From the NCBI RefSeq assembly GCF_040782645.1, contig NZ_CP160403.1, positions 1,302,001 to 1,366,000 of the forward strand: a DNA stretch of 64,000 bases, read 5' to 3'. The stretch is from Streptomyces sp. HUAS ZL42. GTDB taxonomy: Bacteria > Actinomycetota > Actinomycetes > Streptomycetales > Streptomycetaceae. The position numbers and the translations under genes are program-made. Within the stretch, counting starts at the first letter, position 1. Each line of letters opens with the position of its first letter. A model generated the notes under the pieces. It was not told the origin of the DNA and did no database searches. It was given only the letters and a program-made list of their open reading frames with translations. This document shows positions 51,108 through 59,503 of the stretch, piece after piece.

Positions 51108-52933
51108 GACGTGCCCCGTTCCGGATGCTCGTAGGAACCGTCGAGATAGCGGGCGCGGGTCAGGGCGCGGGAGATCTTGCCGCTGGAGGTGCGCGGCACG
51201 CTGCCGGGCCGGACGAGCAGCACGTCGGCCAGCCGCAGGCCGTGCCGGGCGGAGACGGCCGCGCGCACGGCGGCAGCGACCTCTTGGGGATTGCGGGCCG
51301 GGGCGGGCAGGCCACGGGCGTGTTCGGCGACGATCACCGCGGACTCCGCGGCGATCCCGGCACGGGTCCCGGTGTCGACAGCGGGGTCCCGGCCTGCGGG
51401 GAGTTGTCCGGCTGGGACGGCGAAGGCCGCGAGACGGTCGGGGCGTATCGCCCGGTGCGCCGCTTGCGCGGTGCCTTCGACGTCCTGCGGATAGTGGTTG
51501 CGCCCGTCCACGATGATCAGGTCCTTGAGGCGGCCGGTGACCAGGAGCTGTCCGTCGAGCACCGTGCCGAGATCACCTGTCCGCAGCCAGTGGCCGGGTT
51601 CGTGTGCCAAGCGGGCCTGGAAGGTCTCACGGGTCTGCGGGCCGCGATCCTGGTAGCCGCGCCCGATGTTGGGTCCCTGGACCCAGATCTCGCCCACCAC
51701 CCCCGGCGGCAGGACGGCGGTGGTGACGGGGTCGACGACGCGAATCGTCTGCCCGACGGGTTCGCCGCAGGCGGCGAGCAGGACCGCGGCCGGATCATCC
51801 GGGGCGACGGGAACGGCTCTGCCGGCCGCCAGCGCCTCGCGGTCCAGGGAGTACCGGCGCAACGGCTGTCCGGGCCGATGGGCACTGACGAAGACGGTGG
51901 CTTCGGCGAGCCCGTAGGACGGGCAGTGCACCTCTGCCGGCAGTCCCTGGACTGCGAAGGCCGCGTGGAAGCGGTCGGCGGTTTCGGGCCGCACGGGTTC
52001 GCTGCCGTTGACGAGCACGGCGACCCGGTCCAGCCGGAGGCCGACCTTGTCCTCGTCGGAGATGACGGTCGCGCAGTAGTCGTACGCGAAGTTCGGCGCG
52101 GCGCTGAGAGCGTTCGGGAACTCGGACAGCAGGCGCAGCCAGCGTGCGGGCCGCCGCAGGAAGGCCAGCGGGTCCATGACGACGGACCGCAGGCCACGGA
52201 CGACGGGGGCGGCGACACTGAGTACCAGCCCCATGTCGTGGTAGAGCGGTAGCCAGCCGACCATCGTGGGTGGCCGCTCGTCGGCGCCGTACGCGGTGAG
52301 CGCCTGGCGGGCGTTGGCGACGACGTTCGCGTGCGAGATCTCGACGGCGGTCGGGGTGCGGGTGGAGCCGGAGCTGTACTGCAGGTAGGCGGTCGCCTGC
52401 CCGTCCGGAGCAGGGACACGTGGACCATCGGCCTGGTCGTCGGGGACGAGGTCGGTGACGATCAGCCGGGGCCGCAGACCATGTGCGGCGAGGAAGGCGC
52501 TCACGGTGTCGGCATCGGCGCTGGTGGTGAGCACGGCGGCGGGACGGGAATCGGCGAGGATCCCGGCCAGGCGGTCGGCGTGACCCGGCAGGTCGGGGGT
52601 GAACAGGGGGACGGCGACGGCGCCGGAGGTGAGCGCTGCGAGGAAACCGACGACGTATTCGAGGCCCTGGCCGCAGAGCAGGGCGACGCGTTCGCCGGGA
52701 GCCACGGTTTCCCTCAGCCGGGAGGCGACCGCGCGCGTGCGTATATCGACGCGGTGCCAGGTGAGCGTGCGGTGCCTGGCCCGGAGGCCGGGCGCCGGGT
52801 ACTCCGCGAAGGTGAACGCGGGACGTCCAGGGGTGTGACGGGCCCAGTGGGCAAGGTGAGCGGAGAGACTGCTCGGGTCGTCCGGCGCTGTGCCTGATGC
52901 GTCGGAGGCGTGCGGCAAGGCGTGCGAGGGCAT
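51104..52933 (-). CDS. Long-chain fatty acyl-AMP ligase (FadD32-like FAAL)
   Basis: A 609-residue adenylating enzyme, apparently intact. It follows FadD32/FAAL segments: LQYSSGSTRTPTAVEISHAN, VGWLPLYHDMGLVLSVAAPV, CPSYGLAEATVFVSAHRPG, and GRLKDLIIVDGRNHYPQDVE near the C-terminal hinge; the terminal RTSSGKISRALTRARYLDGS contains the catalytic Lys. FAALs activate fatty acids as acyl-AMP and load them on the N-terminal ACP of a PKS. ATG 52933 has GAGGAG seven bases upstream. It is coupled to the PKS by ATGA, as fadD32 precedes pks13, but the PKS is now broken. Confidence 0.9.
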   Translation of the reverse strand: MPSHALPHASDASGTAPDDPSSLSAHLAHWARHTPGRPAFTFAEYPAPGLRARHRTLTWHRVDIRTRAVASRLRETVAPGERVALLCGQGLEYVVGFLAALTSGAVAVPLFTPDLPGHADRLAGILADSRPAAVLTTSADADTVSAFLAAHGLRPRLIVTDLVPDDQADGPRVPAPDGQATAYLQYSSGSTRTPTAVEISHANVVANARQALTAYGADERPPTMVGWLPLYHDMGLVLSVAAPVVRGLRSVVMDPLAFLRRPARWLRLLSEFPNALSAAPNFAYDYCATVISDEDKVGLRLDRVAVLVNGSEPVRPETADRFHAAFAVQGLPAEVHCPSYGLAEATVFVSAHRPGQPLRRYSLDREALAAGRAVPVAPDDPAAVLLAACGEPVGQTIRVVDPVTTAVLPPGVVGEIWVQGPNIGRGYQDRGPQTRETFQARLAHEPGHWLRTGDLGTVLDGQLLVTGRLKDLIIVDGRNHYPQDVEGTAQAAHRAIRPDRLAAFAVPAGQLPAGRDPAVDTGTRAGIAAESAVIVAEHARGLPAPARNPQEVAAAVRAAVSARHGLRLADVLLVRPGSVPRTSSGKISRALTRARYLDGSYEHPERGTS

Positions 52934-52961
52934 GAGAGTACTCCTCACGTCACTGGTCGTC

Positions 52962-53261
52962 TCACGGACCGGGGACTGCGATCACGGCTTCGCTGCAGCA
53001 CTCACAGCGGAATGTTGCCGTGCCGCCGCTGCCGTTCCGGCCGCACACCAGCGCGCCGGTCTCGACGAAGGAATCCGGATCCAGCAACCGAGCCAGGCGT
53101 TCGCGAGCGGTGCGGCGGCCGCGCGCGGCCTGCCAGGCCACGGCCTGCGCGGATCCGCCGGCCAGGGCCCGTCGCTGTCGAGCAGCGAGATCCGTGAGCC
53201 GTTGCGCCGTCGTACCCGCAGCAGGAGCGGGCGATTCCCGGGTCTCCGCGATCGAGGTCAC
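52962..53261 (-). pseudogene. Truncated acyl-CoA carboxylase beta subunit (AccD)
   Basis: A 99-codon frame with a strong AAGGAGG before GTG 53261. Residues 20-70 (QRLTDLAARQRRALAGGSAQ, ARERLARLLDPDSFVETGAL) are the N-terminus of biotin-dependent carboxyltransferases of the AccD/PccB group. The remaining ~450 residues are missing; the last ~28 residues (CGRNGSGGTATFRCECC...) are not family-like. It lies 28 bp upstream of the FAAL gene. Carboxylases of this class supply the carboxylated extender for Pks13 in mycobacteria. Confidence 0.75.
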
Positions 53262-53791
53262 AGCCACCTCCTTCGGCGCTTGCGAGCATGGCAGTTGCGC
53301 AAGCGGCGGTCCTCTTTCTCGCACCGAATGTGAAGTTGTTGAGCGATCTGCGGCGCGCGTTCATTGACGGACTACAAGCCGAGACGACCGAACGTCGGCC
53401 GACTCATCGCTGTGCCGACACCCAGCGGGCATTCGGGGAGGGGGCGGACTGGAGGTTGCGGGCCGTCGGCGGGATCGGTCCCCTTTGATTCGCCCGGTTG
53501 GCGGGGATTCTCCGGTGAGCTGACGGCTCATCTTGTTGGCTTGCTCTTCATGGTCCGGCTTGGTCACGTTCGGGTTCGGGCGGAAGTTCCTGAACGCCCG
53601 GCGCACCCTCGAAGCAACATGATCAAGATCTACAGCTGGGGTACTGAGCCTCGATCCACTGGACAGGGGGTGATGCGGCGCATCCGCTCCTGTCAAGACA
53701 CGAGTATTCGAGACATGACGTGCGGCCCTTCGATCATGCCTAGTGAATCCCAACCGGTTCCGCTCAATGAGACAGAAAGAGGTGAGCGAAG
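53262..53791. other. Long intergenic region of lower GC
   Basis: About 530 bp, with AT-richer patches than the rest of the window (CAACATGATCAAGATC). It separates the minus-strand accD relic from the plus-strand dioxygenase-like gene and must hold both promoters. No protein-like frame, tRNA or inverted repeat was recognised. Confidence 0.4.
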
Positions 53792-54952
53792 ATGACCTGC
53801 GAAGGGTTCTCCTTGGCCCGCTCGATCACGGAAGAGGGGAGGCGGACGGGAAAGCATTTCCTGTCGGAACGTTCACTGGTCGAGTTGAGCGACATTCGAC
53901 GTCGGCACACCGCACGGCGTCCGTTTCTCGAAGCATTCCTCGACGGCATGCTGGACAAATACGAGGGGCGTTATTGGAACCGAAGCTACCTTTCGCTGCC
54001 GCTCCTGGAGCTCCTCTTGGACGGCCGGTATTCCGCGCTGAGCCCCGACCGGATGTCCACCCTGCTCATGTCCGACGTCGTGCGCTTCGAGATACAGACG
54101 GCAGGCGGATCTCACGAGTCGCCTTCCCTGGGTCGTCCGGATCCGGTGACGCTGCGCAAGCGGCTGCGCCATGCCCTGCGGTTCGTGGTCGACGGCCTCG
54201 GCGGACCGGATGCCGATGACCTGCCGTCCCGGGTGGCCGACATGCCTCAGCCCGGCTTGGAAGGGCTGGTCGACCTGTTGCCCGGGCCACCGGCGACGGA
54301 TGCCGGCCGGTGGTTCGGCGTCACCGTCCAGCCCGTGTACGTGCTGCATGACGAATACTTCTTCATCCGCATCCTTCAGACCCACGAAATGCTCTTCACG
54401 GCGATCGCCACGCACATGAAGGGAGCGATCGGAGCCCTGCGTGCCGGACAGCTGGAATCGAGTGTGGCGTGGATAAATCACGCGACGGAGATTTTCGAGC
54501 GCGCGGCGGCGCTGTTCCGGATCGTCGCCACGATGCGAGCCGGGCAATTCTCCATATTCCGGCAGTTCACCCAAGGGGCCAGCGCCATTCAGTCCGAGCA
54601 GTACAAGAGGTTCGAGATCCTGTGCGGTGTTCCACCTGCCCCGCGTCTGCACTCAGCAGCCTTCACGAGTGTTCCCGCCGTTCGGGCCGAGGCGGAAGAC
54701 ACCGCCCATGACACCCTCACTCGGGCATATCTCGACCTCCGCGAGGCGGGCGTATTCAGCCAGGCGGAGTGGAATCTGCTCGACGCGGCACTCAGCAGGC
54801 TGGAAGGCAGGCACCAGCGCTGGAAATCCACCCATCGCAGCCTCGCCGTGCGCATGCTGGGCGATGCACACGGATCCGGTTACACCGATGGCGTTCCGTA
54901 CCTGACGAAATGCCTGGAGAACCGGCTGTTCTGGCAACTGCGCGGGCGATGA
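53792..54952 (+). CDS. Divergent tryptophan 2,3-dioxygenase-superfamily heme protein
   Basis: A 386-residue protein. The C-terminal 200 residues follow TDO: YFFIRILQTHEMLFTAIATH, then FRQFTQGASAIQSEQYKRFE with Arg257, and HRSLAVRMLGDAHGSGYTDG with the proximal heme ligand candidate His348, ending GVPYLTKCLEN. Compared with TDO the distal His of HQxxELW is replaced (LQTHEML: Leu, with a His two residues later). An extra ~185-residue N-terminal region is unknown. TDO relatives include oxygenases of indole-derived natural products. GAGGTGA lies upstream of ATG 53792. Its base composition is lower in GC than its neighbours. Confidence 0.75.
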   Translation: MTCEGFSLARSITEEGRRTGKHFLSERSLVELSDIRRRHTARRPFLEAFLDGMLDKYEGRYWNRSYLSLPLLELLLDGRYSALSPDRMSTLLMSDVVRFEIQTAGGSHESPSLGRPDPVTLRKRLRHALRFVVDGLGGPDADDLPSRVADMPQPGLEGLVDLLPGPPATDAGRWFGVTVQPVYVLHDEYFFIRILQTHEMLFTAIATHMKGAIGALRAGQLESSVAWINHATEIFERAAALFRIVATMRAGQFSIFRQFTQGASAIQSEQYKRFEILCGVPPAPRLHSAAFTSVPAVRAEAEDTAHDTLTRAYLDLREAGVFSQAEWNLLDAALSRLEGRHQRWKSTHRSLAVRMLGDAHGSGYTDGVPYLTKCLENRLFWQLRGR

Positions 54953-54989
54953 ACGCACCTCCGCTCTCTCGCGAGGTGATCCGGGACAA

Positions 54990-55090
54990 CCGCGCGTACC
55001 CGTCGACGAGGACGGCGATGTCGGAGACCCGCTCCTTGAGCAGGTAACCGACGGCTTCCGGCTGGTCGGCGAGGAGCCGCCTGGGTATAC
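54990..55090 (-). pseudogene. Remnant of a NarL/LuxR-type response regulator
   Basis: The minus strand reads RRLLADQPEAVGYLLKERVS followed by DIAVLVDGYAR, a segment from the end of a receiver domain (the GYLLKERV motif of NarL-type response regulators). No phosphoacceptor Asp and no LuxR HTH are present around it. It is a short relic between the dioxygenase-like gene and the peptidase. The rest of 54953-55184 shows nothing else. Confidence 0.5.
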
Positions 55091-55184
55091 CGGGCTTCGA
55101 GGTGCCCCATGAAGGCACCCCCGCCACGCACCGGCCCGTGCTTTCTCCCGGTCACGACCCGGATCGTCCCACCGCCTCGCGCCG

Positions 55185-56486
55185 TCAGACCTCGTCGCGC
55201 GTCAGCGCCAGCAGCCGGTCCAGGACCCTGGCACCACCGGCCCGCACGCCGTCGTGCTCGAACTCGTCGGTGACCCAGGTGCGCAGGCTGCGGACGGTCC
55301 GGGCGGTCCGCAGGGAGTGGTCGGTGTCGACGTACATGTCGTCGTGGTAGATCGCCGCGGCGACCGGGACCTCGTTGGCGGCGAGGCGCGCGGGGTCGTA
55401 CAGCGGCCGCCAGTCGGTGCGGGCGGCGAGCAGTTCGGCGGTCTCGCGCAGCGGGCGCAGCGCCGGGTCGCAGTCGAACATCCAGGGGTGGACGGTCTCG
55501 CCCGTGAACAGCAGCGGTCCGTCGCCCGTGAGGGACTTGGCCGCGTCGAACTGCGGGAACTCGGCCCGCACCCGCTCGGCGGCCCAGTCGGTGGGTCGGG
55601 CGTCCTGGCCGTAGATCGCCTCGTGGACCAGGGCGTACAAGGGGTGGCTCGCGTACGACAGCAGGCCCTGCACGCCCTCCTGGAAGGCGTCGGACAGCTC
55701 CGTGCCGCGCGGGGTGCGGACGAAGGCGTCCTCCAGGAGGTAGTGCAGGCGGTGGCTGCCGTCGCCGGCGCCGAGGACGATGCCGAGGGACTGGAATGCC
55801 TCGACGGTGAGCCGGTAACCGTTCGGCAGGACGACCTCGTTGGTCAGCAGATGGTCGGCGATGCGGCGGGCGCGTTCGACGTCCTGCGGGTAGCGGGCGT
55901 AGTGCGCGGTGACCTTGCGTTCGATGCGCGGGTAGGCGGCGCGGTAGACGTCGTCGGCGTGGGCGTCGAGGGAGGGCAGGCCGCCGGCGATGACGGCGGC
56001 GGTGAGGCCCTCGGGGGCCGTGGAGAGGTAGTTCACCGTGCAGAAGCCGCCGAAGCTCTGGCCGAGCACCGTCCAGCGGGCGCCGCCGGTGACCCGGGCG
56101 CGGATCGCCTCGCAGTCGCGCACGATCGAGTCGGCACGGAAGTGCGTGAGATAGCCGGCCTGCTCGGCGGGGCCGCCGCGCAGCGGAAGCGTCTGGCGGT
56201 TCGCGGGTGTGGAGTGGCCGGTGCCGCGCTGGTCCAGGAGGAGGACGCGGTACTCCTTCAGGGCGCGGCCGAGCCACGCCTGCCTGCCGACGAAGCGGTT
56301 CGCCCCGAAACCGGGGCCGCCCTGCAGATAGACCAGCCACGGCAGGTTCTGGTGCGCCTTGTCGCTCGCGACGACCTCGCGGGCGTAGAGCTCGATCGTC
56401 TCCCCGGCCGGGTCGTCGTGATCGAGGGGCACGGTGAAGTGGCGGTCGGTGAGGACGACTCCGGGCTGGCGGTAGCTGACGGTCAA
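55185..56486 (-). CDS. Proline iminopeptidase-like alpha/beta hydrolase
   Basis: A 433-residue protein started at TTG 56486 (GGGGAG five bases upstream; a GTG at 56531 is an alternative). The family start SYRQPGVVLTDRHFTVPLDH is followed by the oxyanion motif VYLQGGPGFGANRF, LLDQRGTGHSTP and the nucleophile elbow VLGQSFGGFCTVNY; a C-terminal His lies in IYHDDMYVDTDHS. This S33 family removes N-terminal proline from peptides. It probably serves peptide salvage; there is no signal peptide. Confidence 0.87.
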   Translation of the reverse strand: MTVSYRQPGVVLTDRHFTVPLDHDDPAGETIELYAREVVASDKAHQNLPWLVYLQGGPGFGANRFVGRQAWLGRALKEYRVLLLDQRGTGHSTPANRQTLPLRGGPAEQAGYLTHFRADSIVRDCEAIRARVTGGARWTVLGQSFGGFCTVNYLSTAPEGLTAAVIAGGLPSLDAHADDVYRAAYPRIERKVTAHYARYPQDVERARRIADHLLTNEVVLPNGYRLTVEAFQSLGIVLGAGDGSHRLHYLLEDAFVRTPRGTELSDAFQEGVQGLLSYASHPLYALVHEAIYGQDARPTDWAAERVRAEFPQFDAAKSLTGDGPLLFTGETVHPWMFDCDPALRPLRETAELLAARTDWRPLYDPARLAANEVPVAAAIYHDDMYVDTDHSLRTARTVRSLRTWVTDEFEHDGVRAGGARVLDRLLALTRDEV

Positions 56487-56584
56487 CAGGTCTCCCCGTA
56501 CGGACGGACTCGGTCCGTCCCAGTTCAGCACACCCGCGGCCGCCCTAGGCGACCGGGGATCATGAACGGCTGCTGAACGGCGGA

Positions 56585-57610
56585 TCAGCGGCCCGGCAGG
56601 CTGGAACGCCGCACGACCAGCTCCGGCTGGAGCACCACCCGCCGGTGCTCGTGTCTCCTGGGCCCGGCGCCTGCCTCCGTCTCCTCGAGGAGCAGCTCGG
56701 CGGCCAGGGCGCCCATGGTGACGGCGGGCTGGCGGACCGAGGTGAGGGGGACCGCCGCGGCGGCCGCGAACTCGATGTCGTCGTATCCGACGATGGCGAG
56801 GTCGTCGGGGACGCCGACGCCTGCCGCGTACATGGCCTGCAGGACGCCGAGGGCGAGCAGGTCGTTGGCGCAGAAGACGGCGGTCGGACGGTCGGCCAGG
56901 CCGAGGAGGCGGGCACCGGCGTCGCGTCCGGCGGCGACGTCAAGCCTTTCGGTGGGCAACTCGCGCAAGGCGTCGGGGCCGAGGCCGGCCTCGGCGAGCG
57001 CGTTGAGGGCGCCGGTGCGGCGGTCGCGCACCTGGTTGAAGCCGGGCGGGCCGCTGACGTACGCGATGGTGCGGTGTCCGGCGTCGACGAGGTGGCGTAC
57101 GGCCAGCGCGCCGCCCGCCACGTCGTCCACGGAGACCGAGCACTCGGTGGTGCCCTCGGCGACCCGGTCGACGAGGACGAAGGGGATGTTGTGCCGGCGG
57201 AACGTCTCGATGTTGCGTCCGGTGGCGTCGGCGGGGGTGAGCAGCACGCCCCGGACCCGCTGCTCGGCGAAGAGCGACAGGTACTCGGCCTCCTCACCGG
57301 GGCTCTGCGCGCTGTTGCAGACCATCACGCCGAGTCCCGCCTCGCGCGCCGCCCGCTCGGCACCACGCGCGACGTCGACGAAGAAGGGGTTGCCCATGTC
57401 GAGGACGAGGAGCCCCATGATCCGGCTGCGGCCCGCGCGCAGCTGGCGCGCGGACTCGCTGCGGACGTAGCCGAGCCGGTCTATCGCGGACAGCACCCGG
57501 GCACGGGTCTCGGACGCCACCGTGTCCGGGCGGTTGATCACGTTCGAGACCGTCCCCACCGAGACTCCGGCGGCGCGGGCGACGTCCTTGATACCCACCG
57601 ACTGGGTCAT
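56585..57610 (-). CDS. LacI-family transcriptional regulator of the rhamnose locus
   Basis: A 341-residue LacI/GalR protein. The HTH reads IKDVARAAGVSVGTVSNVIN, and the hinge continues to the periplasmic-binding-like domain with GLLVLDMGNPFFVDVARGAE and VVGYDDIE. ATG 57610 starts MTQSVGI. It lies downstream of the rhamnose transporter-mutarotase-BNR_4 genes on the same strand and is the natural candidate regulator of rhamnose use; the operator would be upstream of the transporter, outside the window. Confidence 0.88.
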   Translation of the reverse strand: MTQSVGIKDVARAAGVSVGTVSNVINRPDTVASETRARVLSAIDRLGYVRSESARQLRAGRSRIMGLLVLDMGNPFFVDVARGAERAAREAGLGVMVCNSAQSPGEEAEYLSLFAEQRVRGVLLTPADATGRNIETFRRHNIPFVLVDRVAEGTTECSVSVDDVAGGALAVRHLVDAGHRTIAYVSGPPGFNQVRDRRTGALNALAEAGLGPDALRELPTERLDVAAGRDAGARLLGLADRPTAVFCANDLLALGVLQAMYAAGVGVPDDLAIVGYDDIEFAAAAAVPLTSVRQPAVTMGALAAELLLEETEAGAGPRRHEHRRVVLQPELVVRRSSLPGR

Positions 57611-57667
57611 CGGTCGAGGACCTCCAGGGAGAGAGGGGCGGCGGGTGCGCCTTTACATTAGCTTCAT

Positions 57668-57711
57668 CGGTGGTGACCGACGCACCCGCTGGGCTGCTCC
57701 GGTCACCACCG
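57668..57711 (-). terminator. Hairpin between BNR_4 gene and lacI
   Basis: A perfect 12-bp stem CGGTGGTGACCG/CGGTCACCACCG with a 20-nt loop, seven bases beyond the stop of the BNR_4 protein gene. There is no T-tract, but many Streptomyces terminators lack one. It likely ends or attenuates the rhamnose transcript before lacI. Confidence 0.65.
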
Positions 57712-57717
57712 CACGGA

Positions 57718-59148
57718 TCAGGCGGGCAGGCGGAAGTTGAGGCTGCGGAGCGCCGAGGGCGTCGTACCGCTGGACTTCTCCTGGTACATGATCGACAGGA
57801 AGTTGTCCTGCGGGACGCGTGTCTCGTCGATCACCACTTCGCCGAAGGCGTTCAGCCCGGCGCCGACGCCGTCGTACAGGATCGCCCAGTCGGTGTACCC
57901 GGATGCCTTGGAGGCCCCGGCGATACGGCAGAAAGGGAAGATCGCGTACGCGTTGTCGTACTTGTCGAGGATCAGCTTGGTGCGCTGGCTTGAGTTCAGC
58001 GGCACCGGTATCTCGGTCTTCTGCCAGGTGCCGGAGGAGTTCTTGCGGACGTGGAAGGCACGGCCGTTGTTCGTCCGGTCGGTGACGTAGTTCGTGGTGC
58101 ACTGGCCGAAGCGGCCGGGCACATAGCTGATGACGGCGTGCGGCAGACCGGCCGAGTCCGTGAACTGGCTTTCCTGGTTCATCAGCGAGTGGTCCGGGTT
58201 CAGCGCGTCGATGACGAGCCCGCTGTCCGTGACGGCGACCTTGTCGGAGCCGCCCGTGGTGCCGACGACCGTGCCCGCGTTGTTGCGCCAGGTGCGTCCG
58301 CGGTCGTCCGAGTAGACGTAGCCGGTGTCGTGGTTGGTGATTCCGCCGCTGCTGCACATCACGGCGCCGTTCTGCTCGCGCCACGTGAAGAACGAGTGCA
58401 GGCGCCCGTTCCTGTCGTAGTCGATGCCGTGCAGGTACATGTTGCGGGCCGTGCTGGAGCCGTGCTCGCTGGTGTACGTGCCGGTTGAGGAGGTCCATTC
58501 GCCGAGGTTGGTCCAGGACGTGCCGTCGTACTCGGCGAGGGCGTTGCGGCCGTTGCCGGAGATGCCGACCCGGTAGCTCAGCTGGAGTTTGCCCTCGGGC
58601 GTCGAGATGAACTGCGGGTAGGTGAACTGCGAGGTGAGCGCGAGCCCGTCGAGGGTGGACTGGGGAGCGCCGAAGCGGCTCGTGGTCCAGCTCAGTCCGC
58701 CCGGGTTGTCCATGAGACCGGCCACCGACTTGACGTAGGTGAAGCCGTCGCTGTGCGAGTCCATGTTGAGGTGCAGCCGACCGTCGGCCTTGGAGATCCC
58801 CATGGAGATGACGTTGTGGGAGTCGTTGTACCGGAGGGTGTGACCGACCTTGACCGTCGACCAGGTGCTCGAGCCGAACACGCGGCGGCCGACGACGGCG
58901 TTGCGGTCGGCGGTGTACCAGACGGCGTACTGGTAGCCCTTGTAGGTCAGCAGACCGTTCTTCTGGAACGAGTTGTTGTTGACCAGGCCGTCGTAGGACA
59001 CGAAGTAGATGGCCTGGGTGTCGAGCGTGGTGCTGCCGGTCAGGGTGAGCGAGGGGCCGGGGTCGGCGGCCCGGGCGGTGCCCGCGGCGAGCGCGGGGGT
59101 CGCCACGGCGCCGAGGAGCGCGGCACCCAGCACGGTACGTCTTCTCAT
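57718..59148 (-). CDS. Secreted BNR_4 beta-propeller, possible rhamnosyl-glucuronate lyase
   Basis: A 476-residue secreted protein. The Tat-like signal MRRRTVLGAALLGAVATPAL is followed by SIA-free BNR_4 propeller segments such as GLLTYKGYQYAVWYTADRNA, YNDSHNVISMGISKADGRLH, SDDRGRTWRNNAGT and NYVTDRTNNGR. This fold houses polysaccharide lyases of the ulvan and L-Rha-alpha-1,4-GlcA types. Here the gene follows rhaM directly (start within 18 bp of its stop) in a rhamnose-uptake operon, so it probably frees rhamnose from a polymer. ATG 59148 follows GGAG; ATG 59163 is possible. The substrate is inferred from context only. Confidence 0.78.
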   Translation of the reverse strand: MRRRTVLGAALLGAVATPALAAGTARAADPGPSLTLTGSTTLDTQAIYFVSYDGLVNNNSFQKNGLLTYKGYQYAVWYTADRNAVVGRRVFGSSTWSTVKVGHTLRYNDSHNVISMGISKADGRLHLNMDSHSDGFTYVKSVAGLMDNPGGLSWTTSRFGAPQSTLDGLALTSQFTYPQFISTPEGKLQLSYRVGISGNGRNALAEYDGTSWTNLGEWTSSTGTYTSEHGSSTARNMYLHGIDYDRNGRLHSFFTWREQNGAVMCSSGGITNHDTGYVYSDDRGRTWRNNAGTVVGTTGGSDKVAVTDSGLVIDALNPDHSLMNQESQFTDSAGLPHAVISYVPGRFGQCTTNYVTDRTNNGRAFHVRKNSSGTWQKTEIPVPLNSSQRTKLILDKYDNAYAIFPFCRIAGASKASGYTDWAILYDGVGAGLNAFGEVVIDETRVPQDNFLSIMYQEKSSGTTPSALRSLNFRLPA

Positions 59149-59165
59149 CTCGGGGGACTCCATCG

Positions 59166-59486
59166 TCAGGCGAGGTGGAACACTTCGGTGAGCGGCTTCA
59201 TCGCCTCGTCGGGGCGGGCTCCGTCGAGGGACTCGAAGAAGGGGGCCATTTCGGCCTGCCAGCGGGCGTTGACCTCGGCCGCCTCCATACCGGCGAGGGC
59301 GGCCTCGAAGTCCTCGGTCTCCAGGTAGCCGACGAGCAGGCCGTCGTCGCGCAGGAAGAGCGAGTAGTTGTGCCAGCCGGTGGCCGAGAGAGCTTCGAGC
59401 ATCTCCGGCCACACGGCGGCGTGGCGTTCGCGGTACTCGGCGATCCGGTCCTCTCGGACCTTGAGGAGGAAACAGATGCGCTGCAT
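59166..59486 (-). CDS. rhaM: L-rhamnose mutarotase
   Basis: A 106-residue protein of the RhaM/RhaU family: MQRICFLLKVREDRIAEYRE, RHAAVWPEMLEAL, GWHNYSLFLRDDG. The His and Trp residues of the alpha/beta ferredoxin-like barrel site (HAAVWPEM, GWHNYS) are present. It interconverts alpha and beta rhamnopyranose to speed catabolism of sugar imported by the adjacent transporter. It is in the same direction, 17 bp after rhaS. Confidence 0.92.
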   Translation of the reverse strand: MQRICFLLKVREDRIAEYRERHAAVWPEMLEALSATGWHNYSLFLRDDGLLVGYLETEDFEAALAGMEAAEVNARWQAEMAPFFESLDGARPDEAMKPLTEVFHLA

Positions 59487-59503
59487 GAAGTACCGCTCCC
59501 TTT

